The position numbers and the translations under genes were made by a program. From IMG/VR virus record IMGVR_UViG_3300042516_001481, positions 1 through 34,748 of that record: a stretch of 34,748 bases of DNA. One strand, written 5' to 3'. Below are positions 7,172 through 16,183 of this stretch, one piece after another. This DNA comes from a virus. Below the pieces are notes generated by a model. That model made no database searches. It had not been told where the DNA came from and saw nothing but the letters and a program-made list of their open reading frames with translations. Each line of letters starts with the position of its first letter. Within the stretch, counting starts at the first letter, position 1.

Positions 7172-8274
7172 TGGCAACTCCAGCTAAAACATTCACATTA
7201 CTTAAAGGGCAAGAAATAACCATTAATTTAAATGAAGTTTATATTAATGATTATGAGCCTATACGTGATGTTTATTTAAATTATGGAGACAATTTTGTAA
7301 TTGGTTTATTTCACGCTTCAGGTTCAACAAGTTTACCTGACTGGGCAACAATAACTCAATCAACAAATGTTAATACTTTAGATTATCCTTTAAGCTATAC
7401 AACTGCATTACAACCTCAAAATTTATATAACGGAACTGATTATGTTAATCAATTAAAAGTAAAAATTGATTCGGCTGGAACATATTATTTGCCATTTGAG
7501 TCTTTTTTTTATAAAGGTTTTCAAACAGGGGGCTATAGTTTAACTTATACTTTTATTGTAAATGAACCAATACCGCCTCAACCAGCTATACCACAAGGCA
7601 TTCAATATAATACTTACGATAGAGTAATTAGAGTTGAAAAAAATGTAGCTACAAATAAAAGTTTTGGTACGGATGGGCTTTATCCAAATGGCGAAGAAAT
7701 AATTATCAGTTCAACTTTGCCAGCGTGGATTACAAACAATACAATTAATAGCAGAACTCAAACTTGGGATATAACTGCTCCAAGTGTAAATACTTATTAT
7801 TACTATGGTAATGTTTATTTAAGAAATGAATTTAAAGGAGCTGCAACAATTACTCTTCAAGTAGTGGAAAGCTTATTTGAAGAAGTAGACAATTGCTGTT
7901 CAGATGAAAATATAAACATAGTTTGGTTAAACAGACAAGGTGGAAGAGGTAACTTTATATTTACTCAAAGAAGAGATTTTAAAGTAAACATAGGCGACAA
8001 AAAAACTTATATTACAAAAGATATTAAAAGGTATTCTGAAATAAATAAAGTTTATAATGCGGTAACTGTTTATGCAACAGGATTAAGTTTAAATCAAATT
8101 GACTTTTTAGATACCTTACGTTATTCAATACAAGCATGGGTATTTATTAATGAAGTTTTTATTCCTATAATTTTAGATGTTGAAAGTTTTGATAAATACA
8201 ATACAAAAGAAAATATGTACGATATTTCAATAACTTTTAATTATGCTGAACAATTAAACATACAAAGACAATAA
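7171..8274 (+). CDS. Hypothetical tail-tip/distal tail-like protein
   Basis: A protein of 367 residues. The N-terminal two thirds look like repeated beta-sandwich material, with a proline-rich linker (NEPIPPQPAIPQG, about 131-143). The last third, after a CC pair (EVDNCCSDENI), has a mixed alpha/beta pattern (GGRGNFIFTQRRDFKVNIG) and ends with a strand-rich block. I infer a distal tail or baseplate component because it lies between fibre-like genes and the large protein upstream of the tape measure. No family can be named with confidence. Confidence 0.55.
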   Translation: MATPAKTFTLLKGQEITINLNEVYINDYEPIRDVYLNYGDNFVIGLFHASGSTSLPDWATITQSTNVNTLDYPLSYTTALQPQNLYNGTDYVNQLKVKIDSAGTYYLPFESFFYKGFQTGGYSLTYTFIVNEPIPPQPAIPQGIQYNTYDRVIRVEKNVATNKSFGTDGLYPNGEEIIISSTLPAWITNNTINSRTQTWDITAPSVNTYYYYGNVYLRNEFKGAATITLQVVESLFEEVDNCCSDENINIVWLNRQGGRGNFIFTQRRDFKVNIGDKKTYITKDIKRYSEINKVYNAVTVYATGLSLNQIDFLDTLRYSIQAWVFINEVFIPIILDVESFDKYNTKENMYDISITFNYAEQLNIQRQ

Positions 8275-8276
8275 AT

Positions 8277-10373
8277 GTGGCAATTCTCGAAATTAAAATA
8301 CAAGACCAATTACTTGACTTATACGATACGGAAAAAATCGTTCAGTCATTTTCTTTAATTAACATTGAAGATATTACAAAGCGAGAAAGCGAATACTCAA
8401 ACACATTTAAAGTTCCGAAGACAAATAAAAATTTACAAAATTTAGGTTATGCTGACTTTTTGAATTCAGATAGCTTAATCCCCTATTCTCGTTTAAATTG
8501 TGAAATTCTAATTGATGGCTTTATATTCAAGAAAGGATTTGTTTCAATTGAAAGTATTGAAGAAGATATTAATTTACAATTCTATACAGGGAATGCAGGT
8601 TTTTATGAAATAATTAAAACTAAGGAACTTTCTGATATTAATACAGATAATACACCAAGTTTAGAAACTACATGGAATTTATCAAATGTTATATCTAAGA
8701 GGTCTGCAAATGAAGGTGTATTTTTCCCCATGATAGATTATAACGGTATGCCTTCGGCAAGTACAACTGTTGATGTTCGTTTATTACTACCAGCTTTTTA
8801 CAGAAAAACTTTAATAGAAGCTATTGTTGAGGATGCTGGTTATACTTTAGTTAATAATATAGGTAATGGAATAATTGATGCTTATAATCATGATATAATA
8901 CCAACTTCGACAAATAAGCTTTATAATGATCAAGACACAATTGATTTAAACTTTTATAAAGGTGTTGATAATTACAGAAATAGAAATTTAAGTGTAGCAA
9001 CTAAAGTATTTACAGTACCAGTTACGAATTTTGATTTATCTTATACAGGTTATGATGTATTTAGATATGATTATTTAGAAGGTAACGAAAATACATTTAC
9101 AAATATTCCAACTGGAAGAAGTTATTTTACTTCAAATGTTGCGGGTGATTATAATGTAAATATTAATTTTAATATTAACGCTGTTAATACTTTTACGTGG
9201 ATTAATGAAGCAAATACTTTAGACATACCAAGATTCATCGCAAATACAACTATAAGATTTTATTTAAAAATAGGAAATAGAGAAGTTCAATTTCATCAAA
9301 TAAATAATAATTTTGAAAACCCAACGGCTATATTAGCTCCAAATATTAGTTCAACTTTTAATGATGTAATAAACTATTCAGGAAAAATAAATGTTAATCA
9401 AGGAGAACAAGTAAGCATAAGAATAAATGTTTCATGTGTATTTGCTGATGCTGGTGTAACTTATTCGCCAATTGGTAACGTGCATTCAAATGTTTTATTG
9501 CAATGTTCAAAAGGTGATACCTTTGAAATAAAATTAGCTGATAGTTTAGCTTTTAATGGCATTGTTAACCCAGCTGGATGTTTAAGAGGCATAAAACAAA
9601 GTGAATTTTTTAAAGATACTTTGATTAGATATTGTTTAATTCCAATTGTTGATGAAAATAATAAAAAAGTAACATTATTTGAATTTAATCAAATTAAAAA
9701 TAATATATCAAATGCTGTTGACTGGAGCGGTAAATTAGATGAAACAAAAGATAAAGAATTAACTTTTAAAATAGATAATTACGGGCAAAATAATTATTTT
9801 AATCATAAAGAAGATAAATTTGTTTTGCAATTACCTCAACAAAGTAATGGTATTATTACAATAGCAAATCAAAACTTAATATTAAATAAAGATTTATATG
9901 TTAGTCCTTTTGCAGCCAGCGAAACAGTAGAAAGGTTAAATGGAAAAAAGGTTATTTATATAGATTTACATGATGGCGTTTCTTTAACAACAACACAAAG
10001 TTTTAAAAATGATGTGCAAGCAAGAACTGGTTATACATCTAAGGAAAATTTTACAGTTACCTATACAGATGGAACTTCAAACACAATTGTTTCAACTGAT
10101 ATTCCTTTAACATGGTTTATTGATACTGCTAAAAATTATAATGCAGGTTTTCAATATTTATTAGATTATTCAATTGACTTAATAGCTATTTTACAAAATA
10201 TTAAAAAGATAAAATGTGAAATAAGGCTTAACATATTAGATATAATAAACCTGAATTATTTTTATCCTATTTACATAGATGAATTTAATTCTTATTTCTT
10301 TTTATCAAAGATTAGTCAATTCGACTATACTTCCAACGATAGCACAAGTGTAGAACTCATTAAATTAAATTAA
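8277..10373 (+). CDS. Large tail-tip/baseplate hub-like protein, 698 aa
   Basis: The GTG at 8277 is the start; an ATG at 8275 overlaps it in another frame and leads nowhere useful. The product opens with strands (MAILEIKIQDQLLDLYD) and a KRESEYSNTFKVPKTNKN segment near 34-51, a pattern I associate with the large tail protein next to the tape measure in Bacteroidota phages. The middle is N- and F-rich beta structure and the C-terminus has INLNYFYPIYIDEFNSYFFLSKI-like strands. A tail hub or tip role is inferred from position immediately upstream of the tape measure and from size. Confidence 0.6.
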   Translation: MAILEIKIQDQLLDLYDTEKIVQSFSLINIEDITKRESEYSNTFKVPKTNKNLQNLGYADFLNSDSLIPYSRLNCEILIDGFIFKKGFVSIESIEEDINLQFYTGNAGFYEIIKTKELSDINTDNTPSLETTWNLSNVISKRSANEGVFFPMIDYNGMPSASTTVDVRLLLPAFYRKTLIEAIVEDAGYTLVNNIGNGIIDAYNHDIIPTSTNKLYNDQDTIDLNFYKGVDNYRNRNLSVATKVFTVPVTNFDLSYTGYDVFRYDYLEGNENTFTNIPTGRSYFTSNVAGDYNVNINFNINAVNTFTWINEANTLDIPRFIANTTIRFYLKIGNREVQFHQINNNFENPTAILAPNISSTFNDVINYSGKINVNQGEQVSIRINVSCVFADAGVTYSPIGNVHSNVLLQCSKGDTFEIKLADSLAFNGIVNPAGCLRGIKQSEFFKDTLIRYCLIPIVDENNKKVTLFEFNQIKNNISNAVDWSGKLDETKDKELTFKIDNYGQNNYFNHKEDKFVLQLPQQSNGIITIANQNLILNKDLYVSPFAASETVERLNGKKVIYIDLHDGVSLTTTQSFKNDVQARTGYTSKENFTVTYTDGTSNTIVSTDIPLTWFIDTAKNYNAGFQYLLDYSIDLIAILQNIKKIKCEIRLNILDIINLNYFYPIYIDEFNSYFFLSKISQFDYTSNDSTSVELIKLN

Positions 10374-10374
10374 A

Positions 10375-13005
10375 ATGGCAGAGGTTAAACTTTTTGAAGT
10401 CAATTTAGGGGAAACCATAAATAATATAAAGCGTTTAGAAAACGAATTAAAAGAGGTTAAAAAGCAATATAAAGAAGCTCAAATAGGAAGTGAAGCTTAT
10501 TATAAAGCACAAGCTGCTGGAAAGGAATTAACTGCTGAAATTAAAAAGCAAAATGACGCATTAAAAGCCAATACAAACGCATTAGGTGGAGTTAATAGTG
10601 CTGCAAAGTTTGCTGAAGGTAGTTACGGAAAATTAAAGCAACAAATAAAAGAAAATAAAGCGGCATTAGATGCAGCAGTTGAAGGTTCAAAAGAATTTGA
10701 CCAAGCCTTAAAAGAAAGAATACGTTTAGAAAATCAAAGAATTGCTATTGAAGAAAAAATACCATCATTACTTCAAAAAAGAATACAAGGAGGTATTGAA
10801 GAAGCTAAAACAATTCAAGAATTAAGACAACAAATAAAAGAATATACAGCAGCAGTTATAAGAGGTGAAGAAGGAGCTGCTCAAAAGTTAGCTGAACTAA
10901 AAGACAAATTAGAAGATGTAAAAGACGCAACAAATTCTTTTAAGGGTTCTGGAGTTGAAAGGTTAACAGCTTCAATGAATTTATTAAGGGAGTCTTTGGT
11001 TAATGTTGACTTTGATAAATTTAAAGTTGGATTGGAGGGATTAGGGGCTTCAATGAAAGCTATCCCTTTATTTTTATTAGTTGATTTATTAGGAAGATTA
11101 ATTGAAAAATTTGGAATTATTGACGCAGTTGTAAATGCTTTAACGGATGTTTTTTATGCCTTTACAGACGCATTAGGATTTACAAATAAAGAAGCTGAAA
11201 AAGTTGCTAAAACCATGATTGAAGGCATGGAAAAAGCAAATGAAGTAACACAAGCTAAATATGATGCTGAAATAAAACTTGCTAAAGCAGCGGGAAAAAA
11301 TACTGAAAGTTTAGAACTTGAAAAATTAAAAGATGTTGAAATAAATGTATTTAATCAAATACAATTATTAAAAAATTTAGCAGCAATAAAAGGCGAATTA
11401 AATAAAGAAGAGAAAAAAAAATATGAAGAGTTACAATTAGATTTAATTAATGCAACAGCGGATAGAGCCGAAAAAGAAGCTGAAATAAATAAAAAAATAA
11501 GTGATGCTGCAGATGATTATAATAAACAAGTTAAAAGTGCAGCAGATGATTTAAGAAGGTTAAGACAATCTGAAACACAAAACGCCATTGAAGATGCAAA
11601 AAAAGAAAGAGAAGAAAGATTAAAAGAATTAGATAAACAATTTGATGACGGACAAATTTATAATGATGCTGTAAATGGTTCTTTAAAAGAATTTGAAAAA
11701 GCTAAACAAGATATAATTGAAGCTTCTAATTTAAAGATAGCTAAAATAAATGCTGAAGCTGCAAAAGAAGCTAAGGAAAAAAGAAATAAAGCTCATGAAG
11801 AAGAATTAAAAAGACAAAAGGAATTATTAGATGGGGTTAAAAGAAACCAACAAGAAGAAATATCCTTTTTAAATTCTGCTATTCAGGAAAGAAAAAATTT
11901 AAACCAACAATCTTTTGACGAAGAAAGAAAACTTGCTGAATATCAACTTCAAATTGTTTTAACAGATAGAGATGCAACTTATGAGCAAATTTATGCAGCT
12001 CAAGTAGAGTTTGATGCTAAAATGATTGAACTACAAAAAAATCAATTAGCATATGAAAAACAATTACAAGATGAAGCATTTCAAAAAGATATTGAAGCAA
12101 GGCAAACACAACAAAACATAATTATAGAAGAGGAACAGGCATGGAATGAGGTTAATTTTTCCGATGCCATGACTACTTTAGAAACTCAGTTTGAGGCAAA
12201 GCAAGAATTACTTAATTTACAAAGGGAGCAAGAGCTTTATGGTTTAGAAGAAAACTCTTTAAAGTATCAAGAAATAGTTGCTAAATATGCTAACCAAGAA
12301 GTTGAGCTATTAAGACAAAAAGAAGCGGAAAAAGCTGCAATAAGACAAGCTGAAATTAAATCAGTTACCGATACCGCACAAGTAATTTTAAACTTAGGAG
12401 CTTTACTTGCTAAAGACCAAGAACAACAAGCGGCATTTGCTAAAATGGCTGCATTAATTAACATAGGTGCAAATACAGCAACTGCAATTTCAAACTTAAC
12501 AGCAACCTCTTTTTCGGTAAGTTCACCTGACAATATACTAACTGGTGGATTAGCAGCTTACGCTAAGTTAGCAACTGGATTAGTAACTATTACTTCAAAC
12601 ATGGTACAAGCTAAACAGCTTTTAAATTCATTTGAAGAGGGTGGTTATACTGGCGAAGGAAACCCACATGAACAATCAACTAATTTAGGAACTAAAAGCT
12701 ATACTTACCATAAGGATGAATACGTTATTCCTTCACGAGTTTTAAATACTCAAAAGGGTTCAATGTTAGCTTCGCAATTAGAAGGAATGAGGTTAGGTAT
12801 GAGCAATCCAATGCCACATATAAGCGGAATGTTTGACGGTGGATTTACAGGAAGATCTGCAAGTAGTTCAGCAAATATGCAGTTAAGCAATCAAGCAATG
12901 ATGGAAAGAATGATGTTATCAATGCCGCAACCAGTTGTAAGAGTAACTGATATAAATAAAACACAAACAAGTGTTGAAAGAGCTGTTCAAGTTAGCTCAC
13001 TTTAA
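10375..13005 (+). CDS. Tape measure protein
   Basis: A protein of 876 residues, the longest in the genome. Residues 10-200 and about 280-640 are long coiled coil rich in A, E, K and Q; a hydrophobic patch at about 225-265 (MKAIPLFLLVDLLGRLIEKFG) may cross the host membrane during ejection. A second hydrophobic block is at about 680-745. The C-terminal region has the GGYTGEGN and HKDEYVIPSRVLN motifs that end many tape measures. At roughly 1.5 angstrom per residue the tail would be about 130 nm long, in the siphovirus range. No lysozyme or peptidase domain is visible. Confidence 0.85.
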   Translation: MAEVKLFEVNLGETINNIKRLENELKEVKKQYKEAQIGSEAYYKAQAAGKELTAEIKKQNDALKANTNALGGVNSAAKFAEGSYGKLKQQIKENKAALDAAVEGSKEFDQALKERIRLENQRIAIEEKIPSLLQKRIQGGIEEAKTIQELRQQIKEYTAAVIRGEEGAAQKLAELKDKLEDVKDATNSFKGSGVERLTASMNLLRESLVNVDFDKFKVGLEGLGASMKAIPLFLLVDLLGRLIEKFGIIDAVVNALTDVFYAFTDALGFTNKEAEKVAKTMIEGMEKANEVTQAKYDAEIKLAKAAGKNTESLELEKLKDVEINVFNQIQLLKNLAAIKGELNKEEKKKYEELQLDLINATADRAEKEAEINKKISDAADDYNKQVKSAADDLRRLRQSETQNAIEDAKKEREERLKELDKQFDDGQIYNDAVNGSLKEFEKAKQDIIEASNLKIAKINAEAAKEAKEKRNKAHEEELKRQKELLDGVKRNQQEEISFLNSAIQERKNLNQQSFDEERKLAEYQLQIVLTDRDATYEQIYAAQVEFDAKMIELQKNQLAYEKQLQDEAFQKDIEARQTQQNIIIEEEQAWNEVNFSDAMTTLETQFEAKQELLNLQREQELYGLEENSLKYQEIVAKYANQEVELLRQKEAEKAAIRQAEIKSVTDTAQVILNLGALLAKDQEQQAAFAKMAALINIGANTATAISNLTATSFSVSSPDNILTGGLAAYAKLATGLVTITSNMVQAKQLLNSFEEGGYTGEGNPHEQSTNLGTKSYTYHKDEYVIPSRVLNTQKGSMLASQLEGMRLGMSNPMPHISGMFDGGFTGRSASSSANMQLSNQAMMERMMLSMPQPVVRVTDINKTQTSVERAVQVSSL

Positions 13006-13185
13006 TTTTTTCAAATAGTCTTTCCATCCGAAGGGCTCTTTGTCTTTATAATAATCTTTAAGAATATCACGAATTTTTGTTGATGCGCGTTCTTCGTTAT
13101 CCTTTAAATCGCATTCTAATTTATGCATAGTAGTCGAACCTAAACAAACTTGATATACTTTGAAATTGCGTGGTTTTTTAGACAT
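12997..13185 (-). CDS. Small ribbon-helix-helix-like protein (only minus-strand gene)
   Basis: A basic protein of 62 residues. After a basic N-terminus (MSKKPRNF) comes a strand-like KVYQVCLG, then helices TTMHKLECDLKDNEERAS and TKIRDILKDYYKDK, an arrangement that resembles Arc/CopG-type repressors. Similarity is by pattern only. It overlaps the tape measure gene tail to tail by 9 nt. A -7-like box on the minus strand (TAATTTTG, 13218-13211) lies 25 nt before its ATG, back to back with a plus-strand box for the protease gene. A local repressor of the head operon, or an early gene working against late transcription, is a reasonable inference. Confidence 0.7.
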   Translation of the reverse strand: MSKKPRNFKVYQVCLGSTTMHKLECDLKDNEERASTKIRDILKDYYKDKEPFGWKDYLKKLK

Positions 13186-13210
13186 TTTATATTAACTAAT
13201 AATAATAAAC

Positions 13211-13218
13211 CAAAATTA
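13211..13218 (-). promoter_or_regulatory. Putative -7 box for the minus-strand gene
   Basis: CAAAATTA on the + strand reads TAATTTTG on the minus strand, a full match to TAnnTTTG. It is 25 bases upstream of the minus-strand ATG. No TTTG is found 19-21 bases further upstream, so the -33 half is missing or diverged. Confidence 0.4.
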
Positions 13219-13233
13219 AGAATTTACTTTGAA

Positions 13234-13241
13234 TAAATTTG
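13234..13241 (+). promoter_or_regulatory. Putative -7 box for the head operon
   Basis: TAAATTTG matches TAnnTTTG and ends 10 bases before the ATG at 13252. There is no TTTG at the expected -33 distance. It lies 15 bases from the oppositely oriented box at 13211-13218, making a divergent control region. Confidence 0.4.
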
Positions 13242-13251
13242 TTTTAATAAT

Positions 13252-14454
13252 ATGAAAGTTGCAAAACTAAATATAGAAGGTTACATTGGAGGGAGCGATT
13301 TAGTTTCTCTTTTTGGTGGAGCTGAAACATTTAATTTAAGTCAATTAAAAAAGTTTTTAGATTCACTTGAAACAGATGTAACTGATATTCATGTTTCAAT
13401 TAATAGCGGTGGGGGTTCGGTAGTTGAGGGATGGGCTATTTATGACAAACTTAAAACAAGCGGGAAAAGAATTACAACAATAGGTGAAGGAATAGTTGGT
13501 TCAATAGCTACTGTTATTTACATGGCAGGGGATGTTAGAAAGCTACATGAAAATTCACGTTTCTTTATTCACAATCCTTACTGGCAACCTGATTCACCAA
13601 CTCCAATGGAAGCGGATGACTTAATTCAGTTAGGTGAAAACTTACAAGCTGAACAAAAAAAGATATTAGATTTCTATGTTAATCAAACAGGAAATTCAGT
13701 TGAGCAATTACAACCATTAATGCAAAAAGCTACCGACTTAACAAGCACACAAGCTATTGAATTGGGATTTGCTCATGAGATAATTACTTCAAGTGTAAAC
13801 TACACACCTTATAAATTAGTGGCTTACGTTGGGGAAAATAACCAAACAAATAAACAAACAATGAATAAACAAGAAAACAATCTATCGTGGATTAAAAGAG
13901 GGTTCACGAAGTTAGCAGCTATGATTAACGGTGTTACTTTAAATATGGAAATGCCTGTTAAAGATGCTGAAGGTAACGAAGTGCTTTTATATGTTGAAAG
14001 CGAAACTGAAGACTTAGTAGGCAAAGAAGCTTATTTAGTAGATGCTGAAGGCAATCAAACAGCTGCTGCAAATGGTGACTATACAGATGTTAATGGAAGA
14101 GTTATCAAAGTTGTAGATGGCTTAGTTAGTGAAGTTGTAGAGGCTGAAGCTAAAATGCATGAAGAAGAGAAGAAAAAACAAAATGAAATTTCAGTTGAAG
14201 ATTTAAACGCTAAAATCGAAGAGTTGACAAATATCAACAATTCTTTAAATGAGCAATTAAATTCAATTAAAGCTGAAAAAGAACAAACAGAAAACACATT
14301 TAACAATTTTAAAGCAGAGTTTGAAACACTTAAAAAAGTAGTAATTGGAAAGGGCAAAGAGTTCCAAGCAAGTGAACAAACTTTTGTAAAAGAAAATGCA
14401 AATGATTCAACTTTTGGCTCATGGGCGTTAAATAAAATCAAATCTAAAAACTAA
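13252..14454 (+). CDS. ClpP-like prohead protease fused to scaffold domain
   Basis: A protein of 400 residues. Residues 1-185 are a ClpP/S49-like serine protease: NSGGGSVVEGWAIYD at 51-65, nucleophile S84 in GIVGSIATVIYMAG, histidine H107 in RFFIHNP, and a likely third residue D162 in ATDLTSTQAIELGF. Residues 204-290 are a linker domain and about 290-365 are coiled coil, typical of a scaffold. The protease would cut the scaffold and capsid protein during prohead maturation. An internal ATG at 13861 may give a separate scaffold. It is followed directly by the major capsid gene. Confidence 0.85.
   Translation: MKVAKLNIEGYIGGSDLVSLFGGAETFNLSQLKKFLDSLETDVTDIHVSINSGGGSVVEGWAIYDKLKTSGKRITTIGEGIVGSIATVIYMAGDVRKLHENSRFFIHNPYWQPDSPTPMEADDLIQLGENLQAEQKKILDFYVNQTGNSVEQLQPLMQKATDLTSTQAIELGFAHEIITSSVNYTPYKLVAYVGENNQTNKQTMNKQENNLSWIKRGFTKLAAMINGVTLNMEMPVKDAEGNEVLLYVESETEDLVGKEAYLVDAEGNQTAAANGDYTDVNGRVIKVVDGLVSEVVEAEAKMHEEEKKKQNEISVEDLNAKIEELTNINNSLNEQLNSIKAEKEQTENTFNNFKAEFETLKKVVIGKGKEFQASEQTFVKENANDSTFGSWALNKIKSKN
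13861..14454 (+). CDS. Possible nested scaffold protein, internal start
   Basis: The ATG at 13861 is in frame with the protease gene (residue 204) and would give a 197-residue protein made of the linker and coiled-coil scaffold without the protease. The bases just before it (aaataaacaaaca) are the A-rich leader type seen at real starts in this genome and are unusual inside a coding region. The arrangement would match lambda C/Nu3. This is inference from the start context. Confidence 0.4.
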   Translation: MNKQENNLSWIKRGFTKLAAMINGVTLNMEMPVKDAEGNEVLLYVESETEDLVGKEAYLVDAEGNQTAAANGDYTDVNGRVIKVVDGLVSEVVEAEAKMHEEEKKKQNEISVEDLNAKIEELTNINNSLNEQLNSIKAEKEQTENTFNNFKAEFETLKKVVIGKGKEFQASEQTFVKENANDSTFGSWALNKIKSKN

Positions 14455-14472
14455 AAATTAAAAATTAAAAAT
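14452..14472 (+). repeat. Three tandem TAAAAAT units before the major capsid gene
   Basis: Three perfect copies of the 7-mer TAAAAAT run from the stop codon of the protease gene to eight bases before the ATG of the capsid gene. Bacteroidota ribosomes use A/U-rich leaders in place of Shine-Dalgarno pairing, so this may raise translation of the most abundant virion protein. The function is inferred. Confidence 0.55.
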
Positions 14473-14480
14473 TAAACAAA

Positions 14481-15497
14481 ATGGCAGCAATTACTTCGTT
14501 TACAACTTATACAGGTAAACAATCAGAATTTAGAGAATTGGTTATGAAAAAACTTGCAGGTTTTGCAAGAGTTGACCAATTAGGATTTCAATTGGTTGAA
14601 GATGTACAATCTAATAAGATTATGTACAAAGACCAATATTTAGACAAAGTAACAAAGAAATTTACAACTTGTAATAACACTGAAACAGGAAACGGTGTTG
14701 CAATTTCTTCATTTACTTTAAATGTAGTTAACATGCAAGCGCAATTAAAGCAATGTGCTGATGTATTTGAAGCTACTATTGCAGAAGTTGCTCGTAAAAA
14801 AGGAGCTGATATCAATGACTTAACAGGCACTGAAATTGAAGCTTATATCCTTGAAAGAGTAGCAGAAGCAGCAGCACGTGATTTATTCCGTGTTATGTTC
14901 TTAGGCGATACAACTTTATCAAATTCAGATTACACACAATTTGATGGTATCTTCAAAAAAATCAAAGCTGGTTATTTAGCTGGTGACGGTACTATTTATG
15001 GTGGAACTATTGCAGCAGCAGACATTAACACATCAAATATTGTTAACACTTTAGATTCTAAACTTTATGAAGTACAACCATACGAATTGAAGTTTATTGA
15101 AGATTCACAAAAAGTGTTATTAGTAACTGATAACATTTACAAAGCATGGGTTAAATATCTTTCATCAACTGCATATGGTATTGTTGAGCAAAGAAATGCA
15201 TTAGTAAATGGTTTATCAGGTGTAACTTATAGAGGTATTCCAATGGTATCTTTAGGTGTTTTAGATAAGTATTTAGCAACTGATTTTGCGACTGGTTCAC
15301 CAGCTGCAATTGCAACTCCTTACCGTGCTATCTTAACTAAAGCTGATAATCATTACTTAGCTACTGATACTTTAACAGCAACATCACAAGTTCAAATGTG
15401 GTATGACCAAACAGACGATACTAACTATACTCGTTTAAGATACAAAGCTGGTTATAACTATGCATTTGGTGAGTTAAACGTATTTGCAGGATTCTAA
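14481..15497 (+). CDS. Major capsid protein (HK97-like, putative)
   Basis: A protein of 338 residues immediately after the protease-scaffold gene, the standard place for the capsid gene. The sequence has a helical N-terminus, a long helical segment rich in A and E (LERVAEAAARDLFRVMFLGD, about 127-146) like the HK97 spine helix region, and a C-terminal block with MWYDQTDDTNYTRLRYKAGYNYAFGELNVFAGF, whose YxxxYAFGE-type ending is common in capsid proteins of Bacteroidota phages. The ATG follows the strong A-rich leader. A hairpin follows the stop codon. Confidence 0.8.
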   Translation: MAAITSFTTYTGKQSEFRELVMKKLAGFARVDQLGFQLVEDVQSNKIMYKDQYLDKVTKKFTTCNNTETGNGVAISSFTLNVVNMQAQLKQCADVFEATIAEVARKKGADINDLTGTEIEAYILERVAEAAARDLFRVMFLGDTTLSNSDYTQFDGIFKKIKAGYLAGDGTIYGGTIAAADINTSNIVNTLDSKLYEVQPYELKFIEDSQKVLLVTDNIYKAWVKYLSSTAYGIVEQRNALVNGLSGVTYRGIPMVSLGVLDKYLATDFATGSPAAIATPYRAILTKADNHYLATDTLTATSQVQMWYDQTDDTNYTRLRYKAGYNYAFGELNVFAGF

Positions 15498-15503
15498 TTT
15501 AAC

Positions 15504-15521
15504 GGGAGTAGAAATACTCCC
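15504..15521 (+). terminator. Hairpin after the capsid gene
   Basis: GGGAGTA, loop GAAA (a GNRA tetraloop), TACTCCC. The seven-bp stem is perfect but is followed by ttaacaattt and not by a clean T run. It is more likely a partial terminator, or a 3' end stabiliser that raises capsid transcript levels over the next gene, than a full terminator. Confidence 0.55.
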
Positions 15522-15544
15522 TTAACAATTTAAATAATAATAAA

Positions 15545-16111
15545 ATGGCAACAAATTGTAATGACTTAATAAGCGGAATTAATCCAGCTTGTGACGCACT
15601 TAACAAAGTAGGTGGAGTTAACAAGCGTGTTTGGATTGGCTTAAAAGGAAATATTACTTACACAACTGATTCAAACGGTTATGTAAATACTATTTCTATG
15701 GCAACTTCAGGAAGTTTACCAACTAAACTTTATACTTACACAGGAAAGCGTGATAAAAATTCTTTCTCATTTCCATTAACAGCTGGTGAAAACATTAATA
15801 CGTTTAACCATACTGCAATGATGATGTTATATTATTCAACTCCAGCGGAACTTGAAACACTTAATCAATTAGCAAACGCTGATGACTTAGTTGTTTTCAT
15901 GGAAGGCAACGATGGAAAAATTTACATCTTAGGATTAGAAAAAGGATTAAACGCTTCTGCTGGTGAAGGTGGATCAGGTGTTTTATTAAACGACTCAACT
16001 GCTTACACTTTAACTTTAAGTGGAGAGCAAACAAAAACTCCAAATATTTTTAGAGTAAATGCAGCTGCAAGTTTATCAACTAATCAAGCATACTTAGATG
16101 CTTTATGCTAA
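15545..16111 (+). CDS. Putative major tail tube protein
   Basis: A protein of 188 residues following the capsid gene. It starts MATNCNDLISGINPACD, then has strands (VWIGLKGNITYTT) and ends with KIYILGLEKGLNASAGEG and a TAYTLTLSGEQ strand; the general pattern of a short N-terminal cysteine pair followed by a beta barrel is what I associate with major tail proteins of Bacteroidota phages. There is no sheath gene anywhere, which agrees with a non-contractile tail. An alternative is a capsid decoration protein. It is followed by the strong terminator at 16133-16160. Confidence 0.55.
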   Translation: MATNCNDLISGINPACDALNKVGGVNKRVWIGLKGNITYTTDSNGYVNTISMATSGSLPTKLYTYTGKRDKNSFSFPLTAGENINTFNHTAMMMLYYSTPAELETLNQLANADDLVVFMEGNDGKIYILGLEKGLNASAGEGGSGVLLNDSTAYTLTLSGEQTKTPNIFRVNAAASLSTNQAYLDALC

Positions 16112-16132
16112 TTAATAAGTAAAATTTTAAAG

Positions 16133-16160
16133 AGCCTCACATTTGTGGGGCTTTTTTTTT
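16133..16160 (+). terminator. Rho-independent terminator ending the head operon
   Basis: AGCCTCAC (16133-16140), loop ATTT, GTGGGGCT (16145-16152): an 8-bp stem with one G-U pair, followed by nine Ts (16152-16160). It separates structural genes from the glycan-modification cassette. Confidence 0.9.
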
Positions 16161-16167
16161 AACTTTG
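16160..16167 (+). promoter_or_regulatory. Putative -7 box for the glycan-modification cassette
   Basis: TAACTTTG matches TAnnTTTG and begins in the last T of the terminator tract. The gene start is 16 bases downstream at 16184. A TTTG at 16142-16145 is present but only 14 bases away, closer than the usual 19-21. Confidence 0.45.
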
Positions 16168-16183
16168 AAAAAACAAAAATAAA

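Noticed and set aside
8275-8283. ATG at 8275 as the start of the large tail protein
   Set aside because: It is out of frame with the long ORF; the GTG two bases later is in frame.
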